Shown here piece by piece: positions 1-11,379 of a DNA stretch of 64,000 nt. The DNA is taken from NCBI GenBank assembly GCA_026419785.1, contig JAODTK010000145.1:1-64000 (forward strand). Direction: 5' to 3'. The DNA is from Sclerodactyla briareus. Lineage: Eukaryota > Echinodermata > Holothuroidea > Dendrochirotida > Sclerodactylidae. The position numbers and the translations under genes are program-made. The notes under the pieces were generated by a model, which worked only from the letters and a program-made list of their open reading frames with translations, was not told the origin of the DNA and searched no databases. The first letter of the stretch is position 1. Each line of letters begins with the position of its first letter.

Positions 1-1020
1 ATTCTCATTCTCATTTCAAGTGGATAAGTTCCTTAGTCTTCAATCTAACAGCCAAATAATCTGAAAATAGGTCCTCATACCCCATGTGTTTAGCCAGTCC
101 TCTCTTGACACATACTGTTTCTCACATTGCTCCAGAGATCGTTCCTTAATAAGGTCTCATTTGCCCTCAATTGGTATACTTATTGCCAAGCTTGGAGTAG
201 GGGAACAATGGACTGCTTCAATAGAGCTGGAAACGGGAACTGTAACCACCACTACTTGAACACAATGGAGAGGAAATTCTGACTAAAATTGGAAAACACA
301 AAATAAATATGGCCCTGGTAATATTGCCTTGGCATGTTCTATTGGCTGAATGTCACGAAGCAACCGAGTGTACAATCTCTGTACCTAACTGTATATGTCA
401 TTCCCAGACGAGGGGGTGGTGGGGGGGGGGGGGGGCGGAGTCATTCCATAAGATGGATGGTTATCATTGTCATAGAAGACATGAAACAAAAACTTGACCT
501 ATGCCACTGAACCTGATACTCTGCAAAGGCAATGGAGTGGGGGAGAAAAGCGAACTCAAGTTTAAAGGAGAGAGAGAGACGGGAGGTTGGGGAGGGGGGG
601 GGCTGCAAGAAGATGGGAAAGAAGTAAACAAACGAGAGAGTTAGAGAGTCACTATCTACCTAATCGCTGGGGGCTACCAGAGTTGTTTAACCAAGTTTGG
701 GAATGTTGGTCTTCTTTTCAGACTGATAAGCCGCTGGACTATACCCATCCTTCTACTGATTTACATAGACTTGAGGGGGTCATGGTGAACCACTTTGAAG
801 TTCCTCGTGTTGTGACCTTGAACTTGCATACAATAGTATTGTAAGATCTCTGATGTTTTATTTGGTGATTACAGAGAAGAAGCTTTATGAGACACTGCCA
901 GGAACCAGATTACCTTATGGGGACCTATGGTAACGGTAAGTAGTGCAAATATGTTGTTGACATTTAGCCTCTTTGTATTATCTTCTCATCACTGTCTTTC
1001 ATCTCCTATCATCTCTGTCA
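1..1020. other. No gene seen; G-rich and GA-rich patches
   Basis: I see no exon with good splice signals and no transposon protein. A run of about 15 G lies near 420-435, and a GAGAGA/poly-G patch lies near 570-602. The open frames here are short and rich in low-complexity residues, so I do not call them genes. Confidence 0.6.
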
Positions 1021-2290
1021 TCATCAGATCACCATGATAATGATCATATTAGTATACCGATGATGATGCATCATTATTTAGAGCACCATCATAACCACCT
1101 GTCCATCATGGTCACGTCACCATCAAGAATAACCACTTGATGATCCTCCATCTCCCCCATCATGAATCATCATCAAATCACCATCAGAACTACATAACTT
1201 CAACCATCATCATCCTACAAATCTTCAGCACCATCCTAGTCATCCTGAACACATCAATGATCACACCATCACTAATCATTACCATCATCATCACCATCTC
1301 ATCACATATCTTCACTGTATCCTATTCATCTGAACCCCATCATGATCACCACCATGACATCAATCACATCATCTTCATCACCATAATCTTCACTGTCATC
1401 CCTAGTCATCTTGAACACCATCATGTATCACCAACATGACTATCACTTATCTCAGCTTCCCATCATCATCACCACAATCTTCACCATCATCCTAGTCATC
1501 TCGACAACCAATATCATACCATCAATAATCATTACCGTCTGTCACCACCACCATCATCACACCAATAATCTTCACTGTCATCCTATCATCTTGAACACCA
1601 TCATAATCACTATCTTACCACCGTCACCACCACCATCATCACCAATCATATCTTCACCAGTCATCCTAGTCATCTGAACACCAGATTATACCATAACTTA
1701 TCATTACCATCGTCATACCACCATCATCACCTCATCGATTAATCTTCAACCGTCATCCTAGTATTCTTGTAAACACATCATGTCAATACCATCACTACAT
1801 ACCAGCGTCAGTACCACCATCAATCAACAACCACCATATGATCTTCACACCGTCATCCTAGTCTCTTGAACACCATCATTATCATACCATCACTACTATC
1901 ATTCCATCGTCAACACCCCATCATCACCACCATAATCTTCAAACCTCTCACCGTCACCTCGTCGTCTTGAACAACCATCAATGATCCCATCATCACTATT
2001 ATTACCCATCGTCAATACCACCATCATCACCATCATAATCTTCACCGTCATCCTAGTCATCTTGACACCATCGCATGAATCTCCATCACTATCATTCCCA
2101 TTGCTCAATACACCATCATCATCACCACAATCTTCACCGTCATCCTAGTCGTCTTGAACACCATCATGATCACTACCATCACTATCATGACCATCGTCAA
2201 TCCACCATCATCACCACATAATCCTTCAACCGGCATCCTGTCATCTTGACACCATCATGATCAATAACCATCACTATTATTAACAACTGT
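1021..2290. repeat. CAT/CAC-rich minisatellite, ~90-bp unit
   Basis: The stretch is almost entirely CAT, CAC, ATC and TCA triplets. A longer unit is overlaid: the marker CATCCTAGTCATCTTGAAC recurs with variations near 1235, 1320, 1400, 1490, 1580, 1660, 1755, 1852, 1953, 2050, 2140 and 2235, giving about 12 copies spaced 80-100 bp. Units vary by substitutions and one-base indels. Short frames here read as runs of His, Ile, Thr and Ser and are a consequence of the triplets, not evidence of a protein. Order is set by the minisatellite; the trinucleotide is its probable ancestor. Confidence 0.9.
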
Positions 2291-2804
2291 CCCTTATTCA
2301 AAGCCATCAATAAAACTGGATGAATGTAAACTGCATTTCTTAATCAAGACTGGAGTGGTACATTCATTGATGGCAGCCTTTGTGAATTCAATACAGAAAG
2401 CTGAGCTTGGTGTTTTGTGTGTCCCACTGTGCTAGACAAACGGCTTACTACACGATCAACTAACACATATGGACCATTACCAGTATATATTGTAGTTTAG
2501 CAACCTCCTCCAATGCATGATTGAGTCCTGTGGGTACCCAGCCTCCTTGGTACCTATTTGCCTCAGATGAATATTTGCCACTCTATTCACTCCGATGCTA
2601 CATTTTCTTTTCTCCACTACCCTTCAACTTAACAGATACTAGGATTATGCAACAAGCAATGGGGAGGTCTTCTCAGAAGTGAGTAGTCAACATCTACTAA
2701 TTCCTGGCCCCCCCCATTATTGTCTGAAAACCATTGTTGGCAACATTATTTAGTATTATTCTGCCTGAAGTTTCCTCACAAGGGTATTAGCAATGCCATT
2801 GATA
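2291..2804. other. No feature recognised
   Basis: Unique-looking AT-moderate sequence between the minisatellite and the LINE fragment. No splice-bounded frame or repeat unit stands out. Confidence 0.5.
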
Positions 2805-3870
2805 ATATAATTCATGCTTGTCCCTTGGCTGTTCATTATGGTTTTTGAAGCTTTGGCCAGTGAATTTAAACGGGTTTTGCCTCTTAATTCCTGTAGTCGC
2901 GATGATCTTGTTTTGATTGCTGAAAGTATCGAGGAGTCAGTCCAGAAGTTTACAGATTTGGAAGGATGGCATCGAGTGTCAGGGCCTTAAGGTTAATATG
3001 AGGAAGACTGAAGTTATGGTCAGTAGTTGTGATAGTGTCCCTGCTATTCGCTCCGGAAATGGCCCTGCTCCGTTTAGAAAAGGGGTTGGTAGTAATTCTA
3101 TTATTGCAATTCCTGCAGACACTGGTTCACAAGGTGCAGCGTGTCAGAGGTAGTTTTGATTTCTGTTTTAGATTTAATTGTAAATCCTGTAAGAGGGAAG
3201 TTATTAGAGTCCTCTCCTGAACAGGCCAGAGTCAGTTTTTGATTTGGTACACCCCTGGAGTTATTGCCACGTTCTGTTATTTAGGTGATATGATTAGTGC
3301 TGGGAGGTGCGCGGAAAGTTCTGTTACGGGATTAGGAGTGGGTTTAAAAGTTAGAAATTGTTTGCCACGCTCACGTCCAGGGTTTTCTCTTGGCGTATGA
3401 AGAGAAGAGTCTTTGAGGCTTGTGTTAGATAGAAGTGTAGTACCTAGTGTAGTGAGACTTTGGGCAGTTACGAAGAAGATTGCTTAGACTCGAGAGAAAT
3501 GATATGATATGGTTAGGATGGATTCGTGGATGGACTTCGGAATGATAGAAATCTTCAATTGCGCTAAGATTCACTTGGTTCTGGTAAATATTTGTGACTG
3601 TTCCGAAGTCACAACTTCGGATTGGGTCCGGTCATGTTTGAAAAGGATGTAGTTAAGAGTCTAGAGAGATCAAACGTTTTCCTGGTAGTCGTAGGAGAGG
3701 CAGGCCTCGGAGGACTTTGTACGAGGTCTTTTCGATGACCTGCGTTAAGGTATAGACCACAAGCGCCCTGGTCCGAATACTTGGAGTGGAGAGAGTTTGC
3801 GCACCAGATGCTCTCCCCTCTATCCCATGCTAGCATGGCTTCTGAAGTAAAAGTTTTTATGATGATGATT
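2805..3870 (+). mobile_element. Decayed non-LTR retrotransposon (LINE), RT palm to 3' end
   Basis: Read with frameshifts, the plus strand gives a reverse transcriptase palm: LFIMVFEALASEFKR near 2830-2870, then DDLVLIAES near 2902-2928 (the YADD box with its first two residues lost). KVNMRKTEVMVSS follows near 2990-3030. A Cys/His-rich segment near 3060-3150 (KGVGSNSI, then a degraded HxxC-like part) resembles the PHD-like finger found after the RT in some invertebrate LINEs. The C-terminal end shows GRPRRTLYEV near 3700-3730 and closes at a short ATG repeat near 3860. At least five frame breaks and in-frame stops make it non-functional. The exact clade is not certain. Confidence 0.85.
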
Positions 3871-5529
3871 GTGGCGCTTCTCATAACTAGTAGCATTGGC
3901 TTTCTGGCAGAGAGAAGTGATTACTTGCTAAAATTGACTTCAGCTGAACTCACACTAGGCACAGTGTATCAGTGTACGCATGACATGTCTTGGGAGCATG
4001 ACGTGATTAGTTACCCCCTGCCTGATATCATCTGAAGCACTATCGGGAAGAGAATGCTAGCCATCGGCGGTGCTCATCCATGGAAAAAAATGGGGTTAGT
4101 GTTCCTTGATGACCTTACTTTTTTTCCTGACCCTGTATAAATTGAATCAATCACATCTTAAACACTCATGTTATGTGCCCTAAACCTTACCTACGAATAC
4201 TTATCTTCAGGACTCGGGTGGTCCCTTATCTAAACTAAAATATTAGGGACTAAGTGATAGGGCCAGCCAGCAAGAATATTCATATAAATAAGGAAATCAC
4301 AAATATTCAGTCAAGAAATAGACATACTGATCCCTAGAAGTAGTATCAGCACCACATAGTTCTTGTAATCAAGATGCCCTATTCTGTTTGTCTATTAGGA
4401 AATTTCAAAGATTACCGTATGTGTTGTATGCTCACCTAAACTGAACGTTGCTTCCTTTGGTATTGTCATACAAAGTTTGAAAAAAATCTATACTGTATAT
4501 ACATAACCCTTGGCCCAAGTTCCAAACTAAAGGTAGCCTTTCTATAGAAACACACCCATGCCATGATTTGCATGGACCAACAAATGCATTAAAACCTTGT
4601 GGATATGCTAAATGACGCATTCCTACCCATGCAATGACTCCCCATGAAGCCCGTTATAATGATGATTAATACAAAGGCACTGATTTTTAATTTGAATCAC
4701 CATGGCCTGATGAAGTTTAGCTGCTTTCAGTGAAATCAGCTGAAATCCTGTCCAGGTTACCTTCTTATCCATGCAGTATGTCAAAATAACAAATTCTAAA
4801 AGTCATTTAAAATCGACTTTTGCGATCTCCCCGACTCACAGGGTTATTCCCATCTCACATTCGTCCACACACATGTCGTTCACGTCCAGCGGGCTCATCA
4901 CTGGCAGTTGACTGCTGTAAAGGTGGCCACATCCAAGTGATATTAAGGTGATCGTGTCCGTTAGACACGCTTGCGAAGGTTTCGTCGTGGCCATCGTATC
5001 ACTTCTCAGTACTAGAGCCATCACGTAGCGCATCCTAAATTTGGTAAGTGGAGGTAAGGATTTTGTAGGTCGAGCTTAGGACTGGTGATCGAATTGGGGA
5101 GGAAAGTAGAGCGGTATCAGTGTCGCTTTGCATGCACCAGTTCCCGGTCGAATGTCCATCCAATCAGCACCGGGCTTTTTGCCAGAAGTGGCTGTATTTG
5201 AAGTTCGACTGGCGTGTTCCTGTCGTTAGGTTCCTGTCCTGCCTTTAGCAGTGCTTGGTATTTCTGGGGGTTGTTTGCGGGGCACTTGCATGTCCTGGTT
5301 CGGCTGTGAGCATTCGAGTCGAACATCTTCCGCTCCTCTCCAGGTTCTGAGAAGGGGTCAGGTCCTGGAGTTCACTGATCGTCCATTGGGGATGGGGACG
5401 TAAATGCGGTCCCGGGAGCAGGGATTGTGGTCACTCCTGCCTCGATATCATCTGAGCAACTAGTCGAGAAGAATCAGAATTCGGTTAGGGTTCCACGATG
5501 ATCAAATTACTTCCTGAACCCGTCCCATC
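3871..5529. other. No gene recognised; moderately GC-rich patch 4836-5400
   Basis: The first kilobase is AT-rich and intron-like. From about 4830 to 5400 GC rises and short frames open on the minus strand, one ending in a Cys/Asp-rich run (DVNDMCVDECEMG) near 4845-4890. There is no matching domain I can name and no clean acceptor/donor pair, so it stays unassigned. It could be a worn coding exon or an unknown repeat. Confidence 0.4.
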
Positions 5530-5662
5530 GAATCAAATCAAAGGTTGCCGAGTCGAATCCCAATGACCGATCAACTTTTCCATGAACCATCGGGTGAGTA
5601 CTTTGTCTTCATTGACTCACCCTACCCAGGCAATAAAAACAAAAAAAAAAAAAAAAAAAAAT
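5530..5662 (+). mobile_element. SINE-like retroposon remnant with poly-A tail
   Basis: A tRNA B-box-like segment (GCCGAGTCGAATCCC, near 5547-5561) is followed about 70 bp later by AATAAA and an A run of about 22 ending near 5662. The same B-box context recurs in the element at 61.8 kb. The A-box half is not recognisable, so this may be a 5'-truncated SINE. Internal Pol III promoter plus A tail is the usual retroposon signature. Confidence 0.5.
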
Positions 5663-7186
5663 TGGGGGACTGTGAGAAATTGAGTTCAACCTGCGCCTAT
5701 AATGGCAGCAACTTATACTTTCCGGGATTGTCAGAGAGGTATAACGGGTTCAGGTAATATCTGCGAAGCACTGTTGAGAATGTCTATTTATGTTTGAAAG
5801 CACTATATAGGCATGTGATGTTTCTATATCATTCCTGGGCATCTCTCTAAAATATTTTTTGACTTTTCTGGCTCACCTTCACAGCTTACTCACCATTCAG
5901 ATGGTCATCTTTTATAAATATTATTTGACCGTGATCAGCAATGGAACTGAGTATGATAACGATTTCTTCAAAAAAAATGAGCTTCTCTGTGGAGTCAGAG
6001 TGGACAACCTCCAGAGAGTTATATCCAACAACGTTCCAGAAGGTTATTTTAAACTGGTCCCCACATAGCTTCACCATCAGGTATCCACAAAATTGGTGGA
6101 CATGTAAATCAGGGTTCCACCAGTCATGGAAAAGTCATGGCATTTCATCAATAAAATCCAGGCCGGGATAATATTTGAATTCAGTGAAAGTTTTGAGTCC
6201 ACGGGGAAGTTCATGGAAATTTTCATGTACTGATGTTGTCCACTCACTCACAGCTGTTTGTTTTTGTTTGCTCTTTTTTTGATGTTCATTGGGGAATTCT
6301 TTACGATATTCCTAGAGACGGTCATGGGAATGTCATGGAGATCGATTGCCCAGAATCTGCAGAACCCTGTATAGTCCATCATCAGTCTTTCAGTAATTTG
6401 AAGGAGGGTTTAGAGTTTAATGTTCAAATTTGCATATTTTGTCCCAACTTGAACAGTTTGTCAATTTTCAGAAATTGACGATGGTCAACATTCAGTCCCA
6501 TGTAGAATTCAATTCATATGTGCAAAAAAAACACTTTGGGATTGGCAAACAGCAGTCATTTTGGTGCTTTTGAATCTGATATTATTACCTGCTGTAGCAA
6601 GAATTTTGGAAAAAAAACAACTCCATACTGTAGCAAAAACAAACCCATTATTGGGACAAGTGGACCGGTGGTTCAGAACCCTTTGGTTGTTATTTTTGTT
6701 CTCTTGTGTCTTATGGTGTATCTAATATTTTTTTTTGCCAAAAAGTAGTGGTGCGAGGGAGTTACGCAGGGTTCTGGTGTGGGCAGTGCCTTACCAACGA
6801 TATCAGTTTAGTTTAGTTAGTGAAACAAAGTTCAGGAAGACACGATCCTCCGAAGAGACCCTGAAGTCACCACATCCAAAAGTGAAGAAAAACCAGATGC
6901 TTAAAGATTCGCTCCCAATTTTGAAAATAAATCAAAACTGTTCTTGAAATATTGCATTCCACAGACTCTTAGACAGAACAACATCCTTCATCAACGTTGG
7001 GCTCAGCTTCAGCACTTCCGCCTCCTCCAACTCATGTCCATTAAAATATATCCGAAACCCAGCACACATGGCCAACTATACAAGGAAATCTCATATGGTA
7101 TCGAAGCGAGCAATCGTCAAATGACCTTTGAGTTCCACTTGATTGACACAATTTTAGGTTGGTCAGGTCTTTCACAAACTACTTGG
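5663..7186. other. No feature recognised
   Basis: AT-rich sequence with short frames only. Several frames of 60-80 codons occur near 5860-6480 but lack splice support and have intron-like composition. Confidence 0.5.
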
Positions 7187-7402
7187 TAGATGTGGACGAC
7201 ATTTGGTCTTTGTATTTTGTGTCTTCACTGATCAACATTTGGCATACTGTATGCACCTTTCCTTCACCTGATCTGAGTTCAGGAAAAGACCTTAGATAGA
7301 TGTGGACGACATTTTGTTCTTTGTATTTTGGTGTCTCACTGTCACATTTGCATAATGTATGCACCTTCGCTTCACCTGATCTGAGTTCAGGAAAAGACTT
7401 GT
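7187..7402. repeat. Two-copy direct tandem repeat, ~110-bp unit
   Basis: TAGATGTGGACGAC starts at 7187 and again at 7297. Each copy runs through a TTTGTATTTTG block and a TGTATGCACCTT block and ends in CTGAGTTCAGGAAAAGAC. The copies differ mostly by single-base indels. Confidence 0.9.
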
Positions 7403-8689
7403 GTGGATCACGTTATTTTGGTATGGATGTCTGCGTGTAGTATGTCATGCTAGACCAGTTTTCATTCACGTATTCTATCGTGCAGCTCATTAGCAAAGAT
7501 TTCAAATACCCCATAGAGCTATGTAGAATTGCTTCGACAGAGAGTTACCCATATTGTAATTGGAGAAGGAAAAAATGTGAATAACATTTGGTCTACCAAT
7601 AGTGGGTTCTTTCCAAGGGCACCAGATGTCATTCGAGAATTCAGATTTTAAAAATTTTGGGATTCAGAAAACTGTTGCTTGTAATAAATAGCCACTTTCC
7701 AATCACTGAGATAGTGTCTACAAGCATGTTGCTTTTCACGTTCATGCTCTGGTTTCTGCAGGCTACAGATGTACTCAACAGTTCTCCTCCACCCCTTTCT
7801 GGAAGGTTGTTGGGAGGAGGGGGGCTTGGTATCGTTATACATTTGTATGTTCATGGTGTCCCGCTGTTATGTCAGCACGTGTACCACAGTGCCCTAATGG
7901 TTTACGTTACACACTAAGGGCTTATCCTAAGCTTTTGCAGTCGAATATAACTTTCTGTTTTCTCTAGCATGGCGTGTGGCGCTTTTTTTCGGCACAGGAC
8001 AAATATTGTAAACTTTTCATCTCTTGTGCCGACTGGGATAAAAGGTACATGAACCTATCTGAAAAGTTTGGACATGCGATGTCAAGAAGACGTCCTACTT
8101 GACTTTGTACAAGGGTTTAGCTCTTGTTTCACACTAGTGACGTCAGTAAATGATATCTTTTATTTGTGACGTAGGCACTTTGCAACCTATTGTCTTTGGA
8201 TTTGTAAATACATGTATGTCAGTATTCATTATGTAATCAATCCGTATTCCTCTCGGGAAGGCAAATATTACATTGAGTTGATGTTGTTGTTCCTTCATTT
8301 ACACCGCCTTCCAATACCATGGAGCTGTCCTTCATGACAAATGTTCTCCTCCGCAAAATTACCCTAGGGTTCATGCAACTCAAAAGGGATGGGGGGAGAT
8401 GGACAGTTTCTCCATAAATATGTTTTTTGTTTTCCACACACATAACATCTCCTCTTTAACTGCCCTCTCCCCCCCCCCCTCGACGTTCAGCCGTGATTGC
8501 ACCTCATGCGAGGAGCCTTCCCAGATTGCCCTTTTTTTTCATTGGCAATCAAATCACGGACTTGTAGTATGAATACAAGGATTACCTTGGAGTTACATGT
8601 GTTGTTCATCTCCAGCTATGGTCTCATTATCATGATTTTTGTTACTCTAAATACAAGTCAACACTGACTTGATGTGTTGTACTTCCCAG
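7403..8689. other. No gene recognised
   Basis: Mixed-composition sequence with a C run near 8468-8478. No repeat family or exon is recognised until the acceptor at 8688. Confidence 0.5.
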
Positions 8690-8849
8690 GTGATAACTGC
8701 TGCAATATCCATGGAACTGTATTCCAACTTACAAAGATCACATCGAAGCACCATCCGGAAGAGGGGCAGTTTTGTATCTCCGAGAGTCAGACCGATGACC
8801 CAGATTTCTTCATCATCTGGGGGATCGTATATGGACGCTGTCATAACCA
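8690..8849 (+). CDS. Candidate internal coding exon, unknown protein
   Basis: A pyrimidine-containing acceptor (GTACTTCCCAG, AG at 8688-8689) opens a 160-bp frame with no stop that ends at a possible donor (A|GTAATC at 8850). In phase 0 it reads VITAAISMELYSNLQ, then a basic, Ser-rich run (RSTIRKRGSFVSPRV) and QISSSSGGSYMDAV. The composition resembles a cytoplasmic, phosphorylatable linker. A SINE lies about 40 bp past the donor, consistent with the exon sitting beside an intronic insertion. I cannot name the protein. The alternative is a chance open frame. Confidence 0.35.
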
Positions 8850-8889
8850 GTAATCTGTCAAGCCCCCGGTGTTGGGAGAGGCCTGCATC

Positions 8890-9275
8890 TAGTTATATAA
8901 TGATAATGTACCATTCTTATATCTGCTTTATACCGTCGTATCAAAGCGCTGAAGGCCATTACCCTCCCTGGTCGTGGTAACTTGTTTGGCCCGCACCATG
9001 GTGCACACTTCCTAGCAATACACTCTCTCCTGGCAAAACCGCAATTGGTTGCCCCCCACAAGATGTCCCCAGGGACAATCTCACATGACTCTGCCATAAT
9101 CACACACTTGTGATGACAGTAACCTCTCAAAGGTTTCCCAATAAGCTTGGGTAGGACAAAGCACCGGAAGATAAGCGCCTTACCCAAGGACTCACCAGAA
9201 CGGCCAACCGGCCGAACTGGATCCTTTCGATCACAGTACTAGCTCTACTGACTGAGCTGATCGATCTCAAGTCTA
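8890..9275 (-). mobile_element. tRNA-derived SINE
   Basis: On the minus strand the head near 9270-9215 reads CAGCTCAGTCAGTAGAGC, a good match to a tRNA D-arm/A box. A degraded B box (GGATCCAGTTCG) follows. The body has the familiar GAGTCCTTGGGTAAGGCGC segment near 9185-9165. The tail near 8950-8890 carries AGCGCTTTGATACGAC and a GTATAAAGC segment ending in an ATTATCATTA run. Head, body and tail are in the order expected for invertebrate tRNA-SINEs. A minus-strand frame of about 110 codons over it is incidental. Confidence 0.8.
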
Positions 9276-11379
9276 CTTGGGATTGATGGCATGGATATGC
9301 ATATTGGAGTCTACCAGTTCTCTGCTAGAGGATGGGAGATTGGAATGGACAGTCGGTATAGCTTGCCGATCAGATGTAATTGAGTTTTAAAATCCAACGA
9401 GAGTGCTCTTCTGATGTGCCTTGAAGCAAGGCTCTTCTCTTTCATGCTCATCTCCCTCCAGGTACTAAATGGGGCATGTCAAGTGCATTGATTCCAACGA
9501 TCGTGGTAATATTTTTTTAGGAAGGCGTCTCCCGCAACCGTGGATGGGGGCATGACCCCTGCCACCCTCCCTGAGGTCACCTTGCTCAGGGTCACGGTAT
9601 CCTTTTGCGAAGGTTTAACTCTGCATCAGGGGTAAGTAGCATCAGGATTGCCTATTGAGGGGGCAAGTCCCCCAATGTTTAGGGGAAACATCTCATATAC
9701 CCACATGAAGACCTTCCTCCCTCTCCCCTGACCAACAACATAATTTTTGCTTTTCATTTTCCCTTGCCTCAAATTTTTAATGTTATTTACTTACAGAAAA
9801 TGGAAGTGGAGGGGGGAATCGTCCCAGTGTGGAAAATTTTTCAATTCAGCTCAATACGGTGTACAAGTATCTATCGTGCCTATTTTAGCATACTCAGTCG
9901 CCTGTGAAGTGAGAAAATTCCAGGCTTTTTCAAATAGGGGTGGGCATGTCTCCTAGCCCCACAATTATTGCCCCTTAAAGATGAAAGTCCCTAGGGGTAC
10001 CTCATGACAAAAAAACGCTGATCGTCTCCTGATAGGAAATTTGAACCCACATGTTTTATCTCTAGTCTGGACGTTTGCAGACTCTGCTAGTCTGATACTA
10101 TTTGTGAAATATGGTGTTTTCGAATATGACGTAAGCACTGGTCCTTGGCCTAATCAGTTCCATGCTTTTGGGTAGCCAATACCTATAATTCTCTAGTATT
10201 TTACACTCTTCATCTTTCCTATGCAATAAATTAACTCAAGTTTTGATAGTTGCAACGTAAATTATGATTGTAATTTTTTTTTTTTTTTTAATCTAATGCA
10301 TACTGTTGTATTTGCAACTGAAATGGTTTGTTACATTCAATGAGGCAAATCAAATTGAGAATCTCGTGAAGAAAGTACTTTACAGGGTAATTTTTTATAT
10401 TGAATTTTTTTATGATTATCCATGAATATATATATAGTATCTTACCACTATAAACTGAAAACTTGTATAGTAGTTTGTCAATTCAAGCATGGACTGATTA
10501 AATTTTCATTCAATTCATTTCATATATATGTTTGTTTCATCACTCTTCAAATTGAACATAACTGAATAATCGGAAGCAAGAAGAGTGTAAAGGAGTGGTC
10601 TGAAAAACCTGTGGAGCCTAATTGAGTATCCACTTCCCTTGAGCAATATCAGAATCAGAGGTAATGCACTTGTCCATCGCATGACGCACCCCTACTACCC
10701 CGGACAAAGTGAGTCCTTGGCACTAAGGTGGGTCAATGAACTGGGGTACAAATTCCCACCACCCTCAGTCACTTTTTGTTTGTGACTGACATAAATCATG
10801 AAAAGTGACACACCCCAAATTCCCCAAGCCCCATACCCTGCTGTCAAATTGAAACATATACTCAAACCTCCAGTCACTTCAGTGACCGACAAACATCAGT
10901 ACACTACCATGGGAGGGGGTGTGTCGTGTTTGCATTGACCATTGCGTAACAACAAGACTATTCAGTCATCATGATCAAGCAACCCTCGCCATTCTAACCT
11001 ACCAGACATAACTACCATTAGTAACATGGACTTGTCGTGATAAATGTTAATGTGTGGATTTCAGATGTCTGCAGTAACGTTTCCTGAATACAGTGATAGT
11101 CCTACTAGTTTTGAGTTATATCAGGTAAATTGTTTCAAAATATATAGTGGAATCATATATGAGGCTTTGGCCTGTATTTTTACCTTCTCAACGAGGTTAT
11201 ACTGTATCACACCAGCACCTTTTATTGTAACATGAACAATTGAATTCGTGGCAATAGAAGTGATCAATGTGATAGAAGGTATATGAACAATGTAACCTCC
11301 GAAAGTTCTGCTTTGCATACACGGGTACAAATTGTCACGTTGATCTACCCAGCACATAGCAAACTGCATGATGCTGTAG
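9276..11379. other. No gene recognised; possible tRNA-like head near 10011-10095
   Basis: Mostly AT-rich single-copy sequence. On the minus strand near 10090-10030, TAGCAGAGTCTG and GGGTTCAAATTT are spaced like A and B boxes, and an A6 run at 10011 would read as oligo-T. Folding is not convincing, so this is at most a SINE head. A (T)n run lies near 10270. Confidence 0.35.

Noticed and set aside
1137-1677. His/Ile-rich plus-strand frames
   Set aside because: Direct reading of the CAT/CAC/ATC minisatellite.
4836-5033. EGF-like exon from a Cys/Asp-rich end
   Set aside because: Cysteine spacing does not match EGF or another small domain, and there is no acceptor.
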